From: Polycladospora coralii
GTDB taxonomy: Bacteria > Bacillota > Bacilli > Thermoactinomycetales > Thermoactinomycetaceae
Assembly: GCF_014773435.2 (NCBI RefSeq)
Contig: NZ_JACXAG020000007.1
Span: 62,001 to 126,000 of the forward strand
Reading direction: 5' to 3'
Length of the DNA stretch: 64,000 bases
This document shows, piece by piece, positions 19,200 through 26,810 of this stretch. The translations under genes and the position numbers were made by a program. Under the pieces are notes generated by a model, which was not told the origin of the DNA, searched no databases, and saw only the letters and a program-made list of their open reading frames with translations. Positions within the stretch are counted from its first letter, which is position 1, and every line of letters starts with the position of its first letter.

Positions 19200-19367
19200 T
19201 TGTCCAAGAAAAATCCATCATTCTTAGGTCCAAATGATATTGTGACGACCAATACGGGCCATCCTGATCCCCATGATGAAGGGGATAACAACATGGTGAG
19301 TGAGGGCTCATTGTACGCAGTAAGCTATTACAATGTATTGGAAGAGGAACTAGGCACTGAATCATAA
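19200..19367 (+). CDS. Small acidic protein of unknown function, 55 aa
   Basis: Starts at TTG 19200 with a perfect GAGGAGGTG 7-8 nt upstream and ends just before a strong terminator. The protein begins MSKKNPSFLGPNDIVTTNTG and continues with an acidic/His stretch (HPDPHDEGDNNM) and SLYAVSYYNVLEEELGTES. No signal peptide, no membrane helix, no cysteine. I do not recognise the family. Position after the regulator and its own terminator argue that it is a real gene. Confidence 0.7.
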   Translation: MSKKNPSFLGPNDIVTTNTGHPDPHDEGDNNMVSEGSLYAVSYYNVLEEELGTES

Positions 19368-19370
19368 GTC

Positions 19371-19402
19371 AAAAGCACAGGCTACTTGGCCTGTGCTTTT
19401 TT
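19371..19402 (+). terminator. Intrinsic terminator after the 55-aa gene
   Basis: AAAGCACAGGC / GCCTGTGCTTT stem with 6-nt loop followed by a T-run. The A-rich 5' side means it can also stop the convergent minus-strand SDR transcript. Confidence 0.9.
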
Positions 19403-19409
19403 GATAGCG

Positions 19410-20174
19410 TCAATTAAGGTTAAGGGGATCGATATAAGGATAGATAGGATCTACTAGGTTAAATGTATATGTTTTGGTATCCACGATACCTAAGATCTTA
19501 TCGCCATCATATAAGTCAAGCATGAAGGAAGCCATTTCTTCGGCGGTGTGATATTTAGGCATAACACCTTCTAAAGTAAATGTGTCTTCATCTCTCGCGC
19601 GTTGAGCGAATTCGGTTTCAGTAGCAGCAGGTGCGAGGACTTTTACCTGCATTTTTGCACCTTGTGACTTAAGTTCATGTGCAAGGCCTTCTGTGAATGC
19701 ACTCACGTAAAATTTAGATGCACAATAGGTAACCGCATCCGCTACAATTGTATATCCGGCACCAGAAGATACGTTAATCAGTTGTGTTCCTTCAACGTTA
19801 GCGTAGTCGCGAACATATAAAGTGGACAGAACGGTTAATGCTTCAATGTTTAGTCTAATCAAAGATTGAATTTTAGTAAGATTTTGCCCAGAAATGGGAT
19901 CGAAATTTCCAAAGCCAGCATTGTTAATCCATGTTTCGATGGCGTAGTCTTGAAGACTTTCATAAAATGCGGATACATTTTCTGCAAGGGTTAAGTCACT
20001 CGTTTTTACGATAATGTCAAGATCAGGATAGTCTGCATGAATCGTCTGTTTTAGCTCCTCTAATTTGTCTCCTCTTCGCGCTACCAAAATCAAGTTTTTA
20101 CCACGCTCAGCAAATGCGCGCGCTGATTCATATCCGATTCCAGAGCTCGCCCCAGTAATAACGGTATATTTCAT
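19410..20174 (-). CDS. Short-chain dehydrogenase/reductase
   Basis: 254-aa classical SDR: cofactor loop TGASSGIGYESARAFAERG (residues 7-25), RR near residue 34 favouring NADP, NNAGFG, catalytic Ser in INVSSGAGYT, and YCASK for Tyr/Lys. Substrate unknown. GGAGG before ATG 20174. Divergent from a MerR regulator, and its promoter has the 19-nt spacer and operator that MerR proteins act on, so it is very likely MerR-activated, perhaps by a reactive carbonyl. Confidence 0.88.
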   Translation of the reverse strand: MKYTVITGASSGIGYESARAFAERGKNLILVARRGDKLEELKQTIHADYPDLDIIVKTSDLTLAENVSAFYESLQDYAIETWINNAGFGNFDPISGQNLTKIQSLIRLNIEALTVLSTLYVRDYANVEGTQLINVSSGAGYTIVADAVTYCASKFYVSAFTEGLAHELKSQGAKMQVKVLAPAATETEFAQRARDEDTFTLEGVMPKYHTAEEMASFMLDLYDGDKILGIVDTKTYTFNLVDPIYPYIDPLNLN

Positions 20175-20219
20175 ATAGCCTGCCTCCTGTATGTTGTAGT
20201 GAGTTCGTGCTATAATCTA

Positions 20220-20250
20220 ATTGTAATGCTTAGAGTTCACTCTAAGGCAA
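20220..20250 (-). promoter_or_regulatory. MerR-type promoter and operator of the SDR gene
   Basis: On the minus strand: TTGCCT (20250-20245), 19-nt spacer, TACAAT (20225-20220). The spacer is filled by the perfect 18-nt palindrome CTTAGAGTTCACTCTAAG (20229-20246, overlapping the -35 by 2 nt). A 19-nt spacer with a central dyad is the hallmark of promoters twisted open by MerR-family activators; the operator resembles that of AdhR/NmlR-type regulators. Confidence 0.85.
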
Positions 20251-20280
20251 CAGGTAAATTTAAATTTAGTGGAGATGCTA

Positions 20281-20658
20281 ATGTACTCAATTGGAGAAGT
20301 AGGAAAAATGCTAGGTATAAGTACACATGCTTTGCGTTACTATGATAAAGAGGGTATTGTGGTTCCAATTCGTAATCAAAATAATGAACGTATGTATAAT
20401 GAGGATCATCTATCATGGTTGAAGTTTGTCTTACGGCTTAAAAGGACTAAAATGTCAATCACAAAGATAAAAAGATATGCAGCTTTAGTTCATGAAGGCG
20501 ATCATACCCATGCAGAACGATTAAGCATACTAGAAGAACATCAAATATTTATGAGTGAGAAAGTGAAAGAACTACAGGAAACAGAGGAAATATTAAATAA
20601 AAAAATTGAGCGCTATAAAAGCTACTTGGGTGATCGTATCTCAAAAAATAAATCATGA
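20281..20658 (+). CDS. MerR-family transcription regulator
   Basis: 125 aa. N-terminal MerR winged helix (YSIGEVGKMLGISTHALRYYDKEGIVVP), then the long dimerisation helix (HAERLSILEEHQIFMSEKVKELQETEEILNKKIERYKSYLG). No Cys at all, so it is not a metal or thiol sensor of the CueR/NmlR kind; an organic ligand or protein partner is more likely. ATG 20281 follows GGAG by 7 nt and gives the family start; GTG 20269 is too close to the operator. Divergent from the SDR gene with a shared operator. Confidence 0.88.
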   Translation: MYSIGEVGKMLGISTHALRYYDKEGIVVPIRNQNNERMYNEDHLSWLKFVLRLKRTKMSITKIKRYAALVHEGDHTHAERLSILEEHQIFMSEKVKELQETEEILNKKIERYKSYLGDRISKNKS

Positions 20659-20722
20659 TCGGTTCCATTCCTTGTAATGATTTGATGTGGAAACTGTGAG
20701 GAGAGAGGCACCATTTCTTCTC

Positions 20723-21502
20723 TCACTTAAACTCTTTTGCCAATGTTTTCTTTACGAGAGAGGTGATCTGCTTACGCGGCGTGATCTTGATCAAGGACCA
20801 GAGTGAGCGATTTACCTTACCATCCACCACTACATCTTTTCCTTTTTTTAGTGCAGTGAGGGCAGATTGCACGACTTGCTCTGGTGTTCGTAATCCTTTC
20901 TTAGGAACTGAGGCATCGACGTTGGCGGTTTGGAAGAAGTTGGTCTTGGTGTAGCCTGGACATAAAGCGAGTATATGTATGCCATACTCTCGATATTCTG
21001 ACCATAATGCTTCTGAAAAAGAGATGACAAACGCTTTGGTTGCACCGTAAACGGCCATGTAAGGTAACGGGATAAATCCTGCCATTGAGGCTACGTTAAT
21101 GATCTGCCCTTGTTTTCTTGAAACCATAGCAGGAAGATATAGATGAACGAGATCAACAAGTGTCGCTACATTCACCATAACTTGGTCATGATCGCTTTTG
21201 GGATCAATCGTATGAAAGGGGCCAAAGGTACCAAAACCAGCATTATTAATAAGAAAGTCGACCTGAATGCCTCGTTCTTCTGTTTGTTGGTAAATAGAAG
21301 AGGCTGTGTGCGGTTGACTCAAATCGGCAGTAATGACATGTACAGATATATCATATTGCTTCGCCAGTTCAGAAGCGATTTGATTCAGCTTCTCTGTGTT
21401 GCGGGCCACAAGTACAAGATGATATTTTTGTTTTGCTAATTCTCGAGCAAAAGCTTCTCCTATACCAGAAGATGCGCCAGTAATTAATGCAGTTTGATAC
21501 AT
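20723..21502 (-). CDS. Short-chain dehydrogenase/reductase (YqjQ/DltE-like)
   Basis: About 259 aa. TGASSGIGEAFARELAKQ cofactor loop, LVARN, NNAGFGTFG, INVASMAGFIPLP with catalytic Ser, and YGATKAFVISFSEAL with Tyr and Lys. The C-terminal KGLRTPEQVVQSALTALKKGKDVVVDG is typical of acyl-CoA/lipid-type SDRs. Substrate unknown. ATG 21502 is chosen because GGGAGG lies 9 nt upstream; the longer frame to 21577 lacks a ribosome site and would run through the promoter. Confidence 0.87.
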   Translation of the reverse strand: MYQTALITGASSGIGEAFARELAKQKYHLVLVARNTEKLNQIASELAKQYDISVHVITADLSQPHTASSIYQQTEERGIQVDFLINNAGFGTFGPFHTIDPKSDHDQVMVNVATLVDLVHLYLPAMVSRKQGQIINVASMAGFIPLPYMAVYGATKAFVISFSEALWSEYREYGIHILALCPGYTKTNFFQTANVDASVPKKGLRTPEQVVQSALTALKKGKDVVVDGKVNRSLWSLIKITPRKQITSLVKKTLAKEFK

Positions 21503-21544
21503 ATGATATTTCCTCCCTTGTATGAATACCCAATCATTGACTTT

Positions 21545-21573
21545 AGTATAAAATTGATCATGAATTTTGACAA
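21545..21573 (-). promoter_or_regulatory. Sigma-A promoter of the second SDR gene
   Basis: Minus strand TTGTCA (21573-21568), 17-nt spacer, TATACT (21550-21545), about 45 nt before the chosen ATG. Confidence 0.65.
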
Positions 21574-21654
21574 TCATAAGTAGTAAGAATAGCGTTCAAA
21601 ATGAGATAGATATGATATGATGATAGAAAAATATACAAATAAGGGGTAACGGGT

Positions 21655-22692
21655 ATGATATCAAAGGATAAAAAGATCGTAATCGTTGGAGCAGGAGCAA
21701 TCGGAGGTACGCTAGGTGCATGGCTTACACCACAAAATGAAAACGTATACATGCTTGATCGTGGCGAAGTAGCGGAGCGGATAAGGGAGAGCGGGATTAC
21801 GGTTTTCGCGGAAGGGCGAAGGGAGCATGCTGAGACCATCCCGGTGAAAACGATTACCGATATTTCAGAAATACCAAATGTGGATATCATAATTTTAGCT
21901 GTCAAAAACTATAGTCTTGACCAAGTAGCCACCCATGTGCGAAATCAGGTGGAAGGGGAACCGATTATCGTAGCACTCCAAAATGGAGTAGAGAACCAAG
22001 AAATATTACCGAAGTATTTTAAAAATATCATATATGGAGTAGTCGGATATAATGCTTGGTTAGAAGAACCGGCGACCATTGGGTATCAAAGTAAAGGCCC
22101 CTATATTCTAGGGACACTTCATCCTGAATTAACTACTGAATTGGCAGAAGTAGAAGCCATTTTTAAGCGGGGAGTAGAAACGATTGTAACAGACCACTTT
22201 CAAGATGCAGCCTATTCGAAGATGATTATCAACTTAACCAACTCTTTTACGACATTGGTAGGACATAAGTATCGTGAAATTACTGATTTTTTGATTTTCA
22301 AAAAAATATTGACCAATTTGCTCTATGAGGGTGTACAAATTGTGAAGGCCACTGGTTATAAGGAATGTAAGATCGGGGATATGCCTTCTTGGTTTACAAT
22401 TACCTCAATTGTGAAACTCCCTCAATTTGTTACGAATGGTGCCTTTCGCAAAAACTTAGCCAAAATGGTACTGAGTAGCATGGGGCAAGATATTATTCAG
22501 CGTCAAGGTACAGAGTCAGAGTTAGATTCATTAAATGGTTATTTTATTAAACTAGCTGATCAAGCAGGGCTAGCGGTCCCTTATAATCGTGCGATCTATC
22601 AGTTATGCAAAGAGCAGTTTAGTAAGACCCCATTTAAACCCCTAACGGAAAGAGAGGTATGGGAGCGGATCCGATTAGAAATGGAAAAATGA
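21655..22692 (+). CDS. Ketopantoate reductase family protein (ApbA/PanE-like)
   Basis: 345 aa. N-terminal Rossmann fold with VGAGAIGGTLGAWL (residues 11-24), LAVKNYSLD and ALQNGVENQE, the family signature. The C-terminal helical domain has the catalytic-type Lys in AAYSKMIINLTNS and TESELDSLNGYFIKLADQAG. It is longer than PanE (about 300 aa) and stands alone, not with pantothenate genes, so a different 2-oxo-acid or sugar substrate is possible. AAGGGGT ribosome site before ATG 21655. Confidence 0.82.
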   Translation: MISKDKKIVIVGAGAIGGTLGAWLTPQNENVYMLDRGEVAERIRESGITVFAEGRREHAETIPVKTITDISEIPNVDIIILAVKNYSLDQVATHVRNQVEGEPIIVALQNGVENQEILPKYFKNIIYGVVGYNAWLEEPATIGYQSKGPYILGTLHPELTTELAEVEAIFKRGVETIVTDHFQDAAYSKMIINLTNSFTTLVGHKYREITDFLIFKKILTNLLYEGVQIVKATGYKECKIGDMPSWFTITSIVKLPQFVTNGAFRKNLAKMVLSSMGQDIIQRQGTESELDSLNGYFIKLADQAGLAVPYNRAIYQLCKEQFSKTPFKPLTEREVWERIRLEMEK

Positions 22693-22695
22693 CTA

Positions 22696-22725
22696 GCAAA
22701 AAGCCGTAGCAACTGCTACGGCTTT
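22696..22725 (-). terminator. Intrinsic terminator after the flotillin gene
   Basis: AAAGCCGTAGC / GCTACGGCTTT, 11-bp stem with 4-nt loop. On the minus strand it is followed by TT plus GCTAG, and on the plus strand by only TTT, so it works mainly for the minus-strand flotillin operon but sits between convergent genes. Confidence 0.8.
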
Positions 22726-22742
22726 ACGAAACTCCATTACGA

Positions 22743-24257
22743 TTAGAGCGGATTTTTTTCAGGTGGATGTTCATTTTGTTGCTCAATTGTTCCTTTAACT
22801 TGTTTGTCTGTCATGCCATGTATCATTTCATTAATATCAATCCCGGCAACTTGTTTCACCATTTCAGGAGCTTGTGCCATTAATTTGGTCACATAGTTAC
22901 TTACCTTTGTTGCCCCATCTCCATCATTCCCAGCATCAACTACGGTGATTTTATCAATGTTACCCAGTGGCTCAGAGATATGTTTGGCTAATTCTGGCAA
23001 CATTTTGGCGACGAGGTCTAGTACAGCTGCTTGTCCATATTGTTCGAATGCTTCTGCTAATTTTTGTTTGGCCTCTGCTTCCGCTAAACCTTGTGCGCGG
23101 ATGACATCTGCAGCTGCAATCCCCTCTAGTTTTTCGACTTCAGCTTTAGCTAAACCTTGTGCTTTATGCGCTTCGGCATCAGCCAAACCTTTCGCTTTAA
23201 TTGCACTTGCTTCTGCGCGTGCCCGAGCTTCTTGCTCAAATCGACTTGCTTCCGCCGCTTGTTCTTTCGAATAACGGTCAGCATCTGCTTTCTTACGAAC
23301 TTCAGCATCATATTGCTTTTCACGACGTGAAATCTCTTTTTCTTCTAATTCAATCTGTTTTTGCTTCCGTACAAGTTCAATTTTCATCTCTTCTTCTACG
23401 ACAGCTTGTCTATTTTTATTTTCTTGTAGGTGATAAGCTTGGTCAGCTTCTGCACGTTTCATATCTTGTTCGATTTTAAATTGTGCAACGCGTAGCTCTT
23501 TATCTTTTTGGGCTTCTGCTATATTGGTTTCGGAAATAAGCGTTGCCTTCGTTCCTTCTTGACGTGCCTTTGCTGTTTCAATTTCGGTGTCCCGAACAGC
23601 ATTGGACTCTGCAATATCAGCATCTCGCCTTACTACGGCAATACGTGGGCGACCTAATGCTTCGAGGTAACCGTTTTTATCACGTACATCTTTGATCGTA
23701 AAGGAGACAATCTGAAGTCCCATTTTCTTCAGATCACGTGCAGCCACAGATTGTACCTCCTGTGCGAAACGTTCACGGTTTTTATATACTTCTTCTACCG
23801 TCATCGTACCTAAGATGGCGCGCAAATGCCCTTCTAATACTTCACATGCTTCATCGGTGAGCAGTTCGTCGGATTTCCCCATAAACTGCTCGGCAGCTGT
23901 CGCCACATCTTCAAGAGAACCGCCAATTTTAATAATGGCAACCCCATCTACCAAAATCGGCACACCTTGTTCTGTATACACTTCTGGTGTTGAGACGGTA
24001 AGCTTGTGCGAGAGTAAACTAAGTCGTTCAGACTGCTGGAAAATCGGAACAATAAATGCCCCGCCACCACGAATAATCTTAATTTTACGACCAGACTCAT
24101 CTTTCATGACATTGTCTGAGCCTAACATACTACCGGTAACAATCATGGCTTCATCGGCACCCACAGTTTTGTAACGCGCCCAAAAAGCGATGCTTAGGAT
24201 AAGGACAACAGCAACTGTAATTGCCGCAATTTGTAAAACTTCCATGTACAGCTTCAA
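22743..24257 (-). CDS. floT: Flotillin-like SPFH protein FloT (YuaG)
   Basis: 504-aa membrane-scaffold protein of functional microdomains. N-terminal membrane segment (about 5-26), SPFH/band-7 domain with IVRGGGAFIVPIFQQSERLSLL and STPEVYTEQGVPI, then a long coiled coil with EA-rich repeats (KGLADAEAHKAQGLAKAEVE), and the conserved EQYGQAAVLDLVAKMLPELAKHISEPLGNIDKITVVD. The TTG start (24257) overlaps the stop of the NfeD gene; ATG 24245 is an alternative with AAAGGA 13 nt away. Operon with the NfeD partner as in B. subtilis yuaF-yuaG, where it affects membrane fluidity and signalling. Confidence 0.95.
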   Translation of the reverse strand: MKLYMEVLQIAAITVAVVLILSIAFWARYKTVGADEAMIVTGSMLGSDNVMKDESGRKIKIIRGGGAFIVPIFQQSERLSLLSHKLTVSTPEVYTEQGVPILVDGVAIIKIGGSLEDVATAAEQFMGKSDELLTDEACEVLEGHLRAILGTMTVEEVYKNRERFAQEVQSVAARDLKKMGLQIVSFTIKDVRDKNGYLEALGRPRIAVVRRDADIAESNAVRDTEIETAKARQEGTKATLISETNIAEAQKDKELRVAQFKIEQDMKRAEADQAYHLQENKNRQAVVEEEMKIELVRKQKQIELEEKEISRREKQYDAEVRKKADADRYSKEQAAEASRFEQEARARAEASAIKAKGLADAEAHKAQGLAKAEVEKLEGIAAADVIRAQGLAEAEAKQKLAEAFEQYGQAAVLDLVAKMLPELAKHISEPLGNIDKITVVDAGNDGDGATKVSNYVTKLMAQAPEMVKQVAGIDINEMIHGMTDKQVKGTIEQQNEHPPEKNPL

Positions 24258-24784
24258 TTCCTTTCCATTGGAGAGTGAGGTACAACATAAAGGGTGTGTT
24301 CACGAGTCGCAACGACTTTGACTAGGGTGCCTTCTGGAATAGGTGTGTGTTGATGACTAGCTGCGATTTGATTGGTGTGACCTGCGCTGGTAAAAATCAT
24401 GACTTCGCCGTATCCTGCTTCTGGTACCGAAATCGTTACTTCGCCTTCTCTGCCCACTAAATCAGAAAAACGAAAAGCAGTTGAATTCTCTGAATTTTGT
24501 ATGGGTTTAACATAAAATATATATAGCAGATAGTGAGAGAAAAAAGCGATTCCGGCAGCGATCAGAATGATGACCACATGGGCTTGCTCAGTAGTGCGCA
24601 ATAAAATAAGGCCTGCTCCGCCAAACACAGTGATGCTACCTACAATCGTGTAAGGATGTAGAAAGGGGATCCCCCATTCAAAAAGGGCTTCTACAATGCC
24701 ACTGAGTAAGTCGCCTAATAATAAGGTCGAAATAGCGAATAGGATACCACCAGCTAAACAATACCAAAAAATGGTTTCAATCAT
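24254..24784 (-). CDS. NfeD-like membrane protein (YuaF-type)
   Basis: 176 aa. Three or four membrane helices in the first 95 residues, then an OB-fold NfeD domain (LVGREGEVTISVPEAGYGEVMIF, EGTLVKVVATREHTLYVVP). Partner of flotillin; its stop overlaps the floT start. ATG 24784 was chosen since AAAAGGAG lies 7 nt upstream and MIETIFWYCLAGG resembles YuaF. No protease domain, so it is the short form. Confidence 0.9.
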   Translation of the reverse strand: MIETIFWYCLAGGILFAISTLLLGDLLSGIVEALFEWGIPFLHPYTIVGSITVFGGAGLILLRTTEQAHVVIILIAAGIAFFSHYLLYIFYVKPIQNSENSTAFRFSDLVGREGEVTISVPEAGYGEVMIFTSAGHTNQIAASHQHTPIPEGTLVKVVATREHTLYVVPHSPMERN

Positions 24785-24852
24785 CGTGGTGCTCCTTTTA
24801 GTTGTATTAAGACTATTATACGAAAAATAAGGAAAATAAGGGAGTAGTAAAA

Positions 24853-24892
24853 GAAAAAAATTCAACCAGAACGAACCTTGCTCTGGTTGAAT
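24853..24892 (-). terminator. Intrinsic terminator after the CopD-like gene
   Basis: ATTCAACCAGA / TCTGGTTGAAT 11-bp stem with 11-nt loop. On the minus strand it is followed by TTTTTTCTTTT. Starts only a few bases after the stop of the CopD-like gene. Confidence 0.9.
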
Positions 24893-24897
24893 TAACG

Positions 24898-25356
24898 TTA
24901 TAATTTAATGGTTACAAAGAAGATTAGGATAATCATGCATAGGAGTGAGAAGTTTAAAAGCATGATGTATCGTTTGAGCAGAGCTTGTGCAGTTGCCGTT
25001 TGTACACCACTTTCCTTCACTTGATTTAGTAGTTTTTTACCATAGAAAGCGATGATGAGAATAAAAGCGATGATGAATAGGCTCCCAAAACGCTCTTTTA
25101 CGAGTAGCCATAAGGGCTTTGATTCTGCACCTACATATGCCATCCACATATACATACCCGTAATCAATACCAATACGGAAGTGGGGAGAAACATCGTTAA
25201 ATTCCAACGTTGAACTTTTGCTAAAGTGTTCGCCATCGTCGTTACATCATTGGAACGGGTGGCATCTCGTAAAAACATCGTCATCATGGTAGCACCGCCA
25301 AACCAGGTAGCGACACAAACAACATGTATAAATAGTGCAATATTCATAAATTCCAT
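24898..25356 (-). CDS. Four-helix integral membrane protein (CopD/DUF2269-like)
   Basis: 152 aa with four predicted helices (about 3-25, 50-72, 85-105, 128-150). The conserved first helix carries HVVCVATWFGG, the CopD/DUF2269 pattern in which the His may bind copper or heme. Function not established. Located 14 nt downstream of a heme-oxygenase-like gene in the same direction, so heme-related work is possible by context. Start ATG 25356 with GGAG upstream; a second Met (residue 4) is possible. Confidence 0.75.
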   Translation of the reverse strand: MEFMNIALFIHVVCVATWFGGATMMTMFLRDATRSNDVTTMANTLAKVQRWNLTMFLPTSVLVLITGMYMWMAYVGAESKPLWLLVKERFGSLFIIAFILIIAFYGKKLLNQVKESGVQTATAQALLKRYIMLLNFSLLCMIILIFFVTIKL

Positions 25357-25370
25357 TTGGGTTATCTCCT

Positions 25371-25658
25371 TTAAGAAATAGCGATTTCATAGCTCGCAAT
25401 GTTGGCGCGTTTTGCGTCGCCACTTCTACCTCCGTGGGCACGTTTGAAGTGCTCACTCTCGGTCCATGCAATGAAATTATCTTTTTTTTCAAAAATTGTT
25501 TCTGCGATGATATGGCTGTGGTCTTCTGCAATGAGTAAACGGAAAGAAATAAAACCATCTACTTTTTTCATTGATTCATTCGCGTTTTGAAAGCGTTCTT
25601 TAAGCATTGCAAGTTGTTCATCAGATTGAATATCAATGCGATTGTTTACCTGATACAT
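25371..25658 (-). CDS. Antibiotic-biosynthesis-monooxygenase-fold protein, heme-degrading type (HmoA/IsdG-like)
   Basis: 95 aa, a single ABM ferredoxin-like fold. It has the Asn near the N-terminus (VNNRIDI), Trp in FIAWTESEHFKRAHGG and the downstream His that together form the IsdG heme pocket. Homologues in Bacillus (HmoA/HmoB) cleave heme to release iron. The assignment is by pattern. Forms a two-gene unit with the CopD-like membrane protein. GGAGGG precedes ATG 25658. No Fur box was identified. Confidence 0.75.
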   Translation of the reverse strand: MYQVNNRIDIQSDEQLAMLKERFQNANESMKKVDGFISFRLLIAEDHSHIIAETIFEKKDNFIAWTESEHFKRAHGGRSGDAKRANIASYEIAIS

Positions 25659-25895
25659 ATGTATCCCTCCTCTACCCGATTATACCCACTTCTAGCATAC
25701 TATAACATCTTTTTGATGTAATCTGAATGAAGAAAAGCGTCACCAAATTTTAATCTTATGAGGTGGATAGCAATGTGCTTATCCAATTCCTGGTGATTTA
25801 TATTTAAAGTTGAAAAATAAAGCGTAAGACTCGAAATTAGAGCGGAGAAAGGGATATAATGGAGAGTAAATGTAATGGGGTAAGGAGGCTCGTGC

Positions 25896-26810
25896 ATGAT
25901 TCGAATCAGGCAGTTAACCAAGCGCTATGGTCCGCACACTGTCGTTAACGGGATATCCTTTGATGTACAGGAACAAGAGATTTTCGGTATGCTAGGGCCA
26001 AATGGTGCGGGAAAGACGACGACGATGGAAATGATAGAAGGATTACGGAAACCAGATGAAGGAAGTATTGATCTTTTCGGGGTAGATGGTGTCCGTCAGC
26101 CGCAAAGTGTGAAAGCCATGATTGGGGTACAATTACAATCGACGGCCCTGTTTGATCATCTGACGGTAAAAGAGAGCATCGAGTTATATGCAAGCTTTTA
26201 TCCCCAAGCACGGAAAACGAGTGAGCTTTTGCAAGCTTTTCACTTACAAGAAAAAGAGAATGATCGTGTAAAGCACTTGTCAGGTGGACAACGCCAACGA
26301 CTGGCGATTGCTCTCGCGGTTGTGCATGACCCTAAGGTGATTTTTTTAGATGAACCCACAACAGGTCTCGACCCGAAGGCACGCCGTGATTTGTGGGATG
26401 TCGTGTTTCAACTGAGAGATGAAGGTCGAACCATTATCTTGTCTACACATTATATGGAAGAAGCTGAAATATTATGTGACCGAGTCGCTATCATGAATAA
26501 AGGAGAGATGATCGATGTTCGAAAGCCGGCTGAATGGATACGTAACTTAAGCAGTCAGAATCGCATTACCTTCTTGCTATCAGACAAGACATACCTACCA
26601 GAATTACAGAGGATTTCGGGTGTAACCGATGTTAAGCTGGATCAAGATGATACGGTAACTTTACATACGAATGAATTATCTGAGACGCTAAGTGATTTGA
26701 TCCTATGGGCTAAAGAAAAGCATCTGCCGCTAAATGGTCTAGGAACACGTACTGCTACATTAGAGGACGTCTTCTTAGCGCATACAGGAGAGAGGTTAAG
26801 TGAGGTATGA
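25896..26810 (+). CDS. ABC exporter ATP-binding protein (ABC-2 type)
   Basis: 304 aa. Walker A GPNGAGKTTTMEMIEG, Q-loop GVQLQ, signature LSGGQRQRLAIAL, Walker B VIFLDEPTTGLDPKA and the H-loop STHYMEEAE. The CcmA/DrrA-type domain has a C-terminal extension ending TLEDVFLAHTGERL, typical of drug- and polysaccharide-export ATPases. GGAGG before ATG 25896. Its stop overlaps the permease start by 4 nt. Confidence 0.93.
   Translation: MIRIRQLTKRYGPHTVVNGISFDVQEQEIFGMLGPNGAGKTTTMEMIEGLRKPDEGSIDLFGVDGVRQPQSVKAMIGVQLQSTALFDHLTVKESIELYASFYPQARKTSELLQAFHLQEKENDRVKHLSGGQRQRLAIALAVVHDPKVIFLDEPTTGLDPKARRDLWDVVFQLRDEGRTIILSTHYMEEAEILCDRVAIMNKGEMIDVRKPAEWIRNLSSQNRITFLLSDKTYLPELQRISGVTDVKLDQDDTVTLHTNELSETLSDLILWAKEKHLPLNGLGTRTATLEDVFLAHTGERLSEV

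Noticed and set aside
21143-21439. 98-codon plus-strand frame inside the second SDR gene
   Set aside because: Antisense to a conserved SDR with all motifs intact.
24785-24850. Sigma-W promoter ahead of the NfeD/flotillin pair
   Set aside because: CGTATAAT is present, but no TGAAAC-like element at 16-17 nt spacing.
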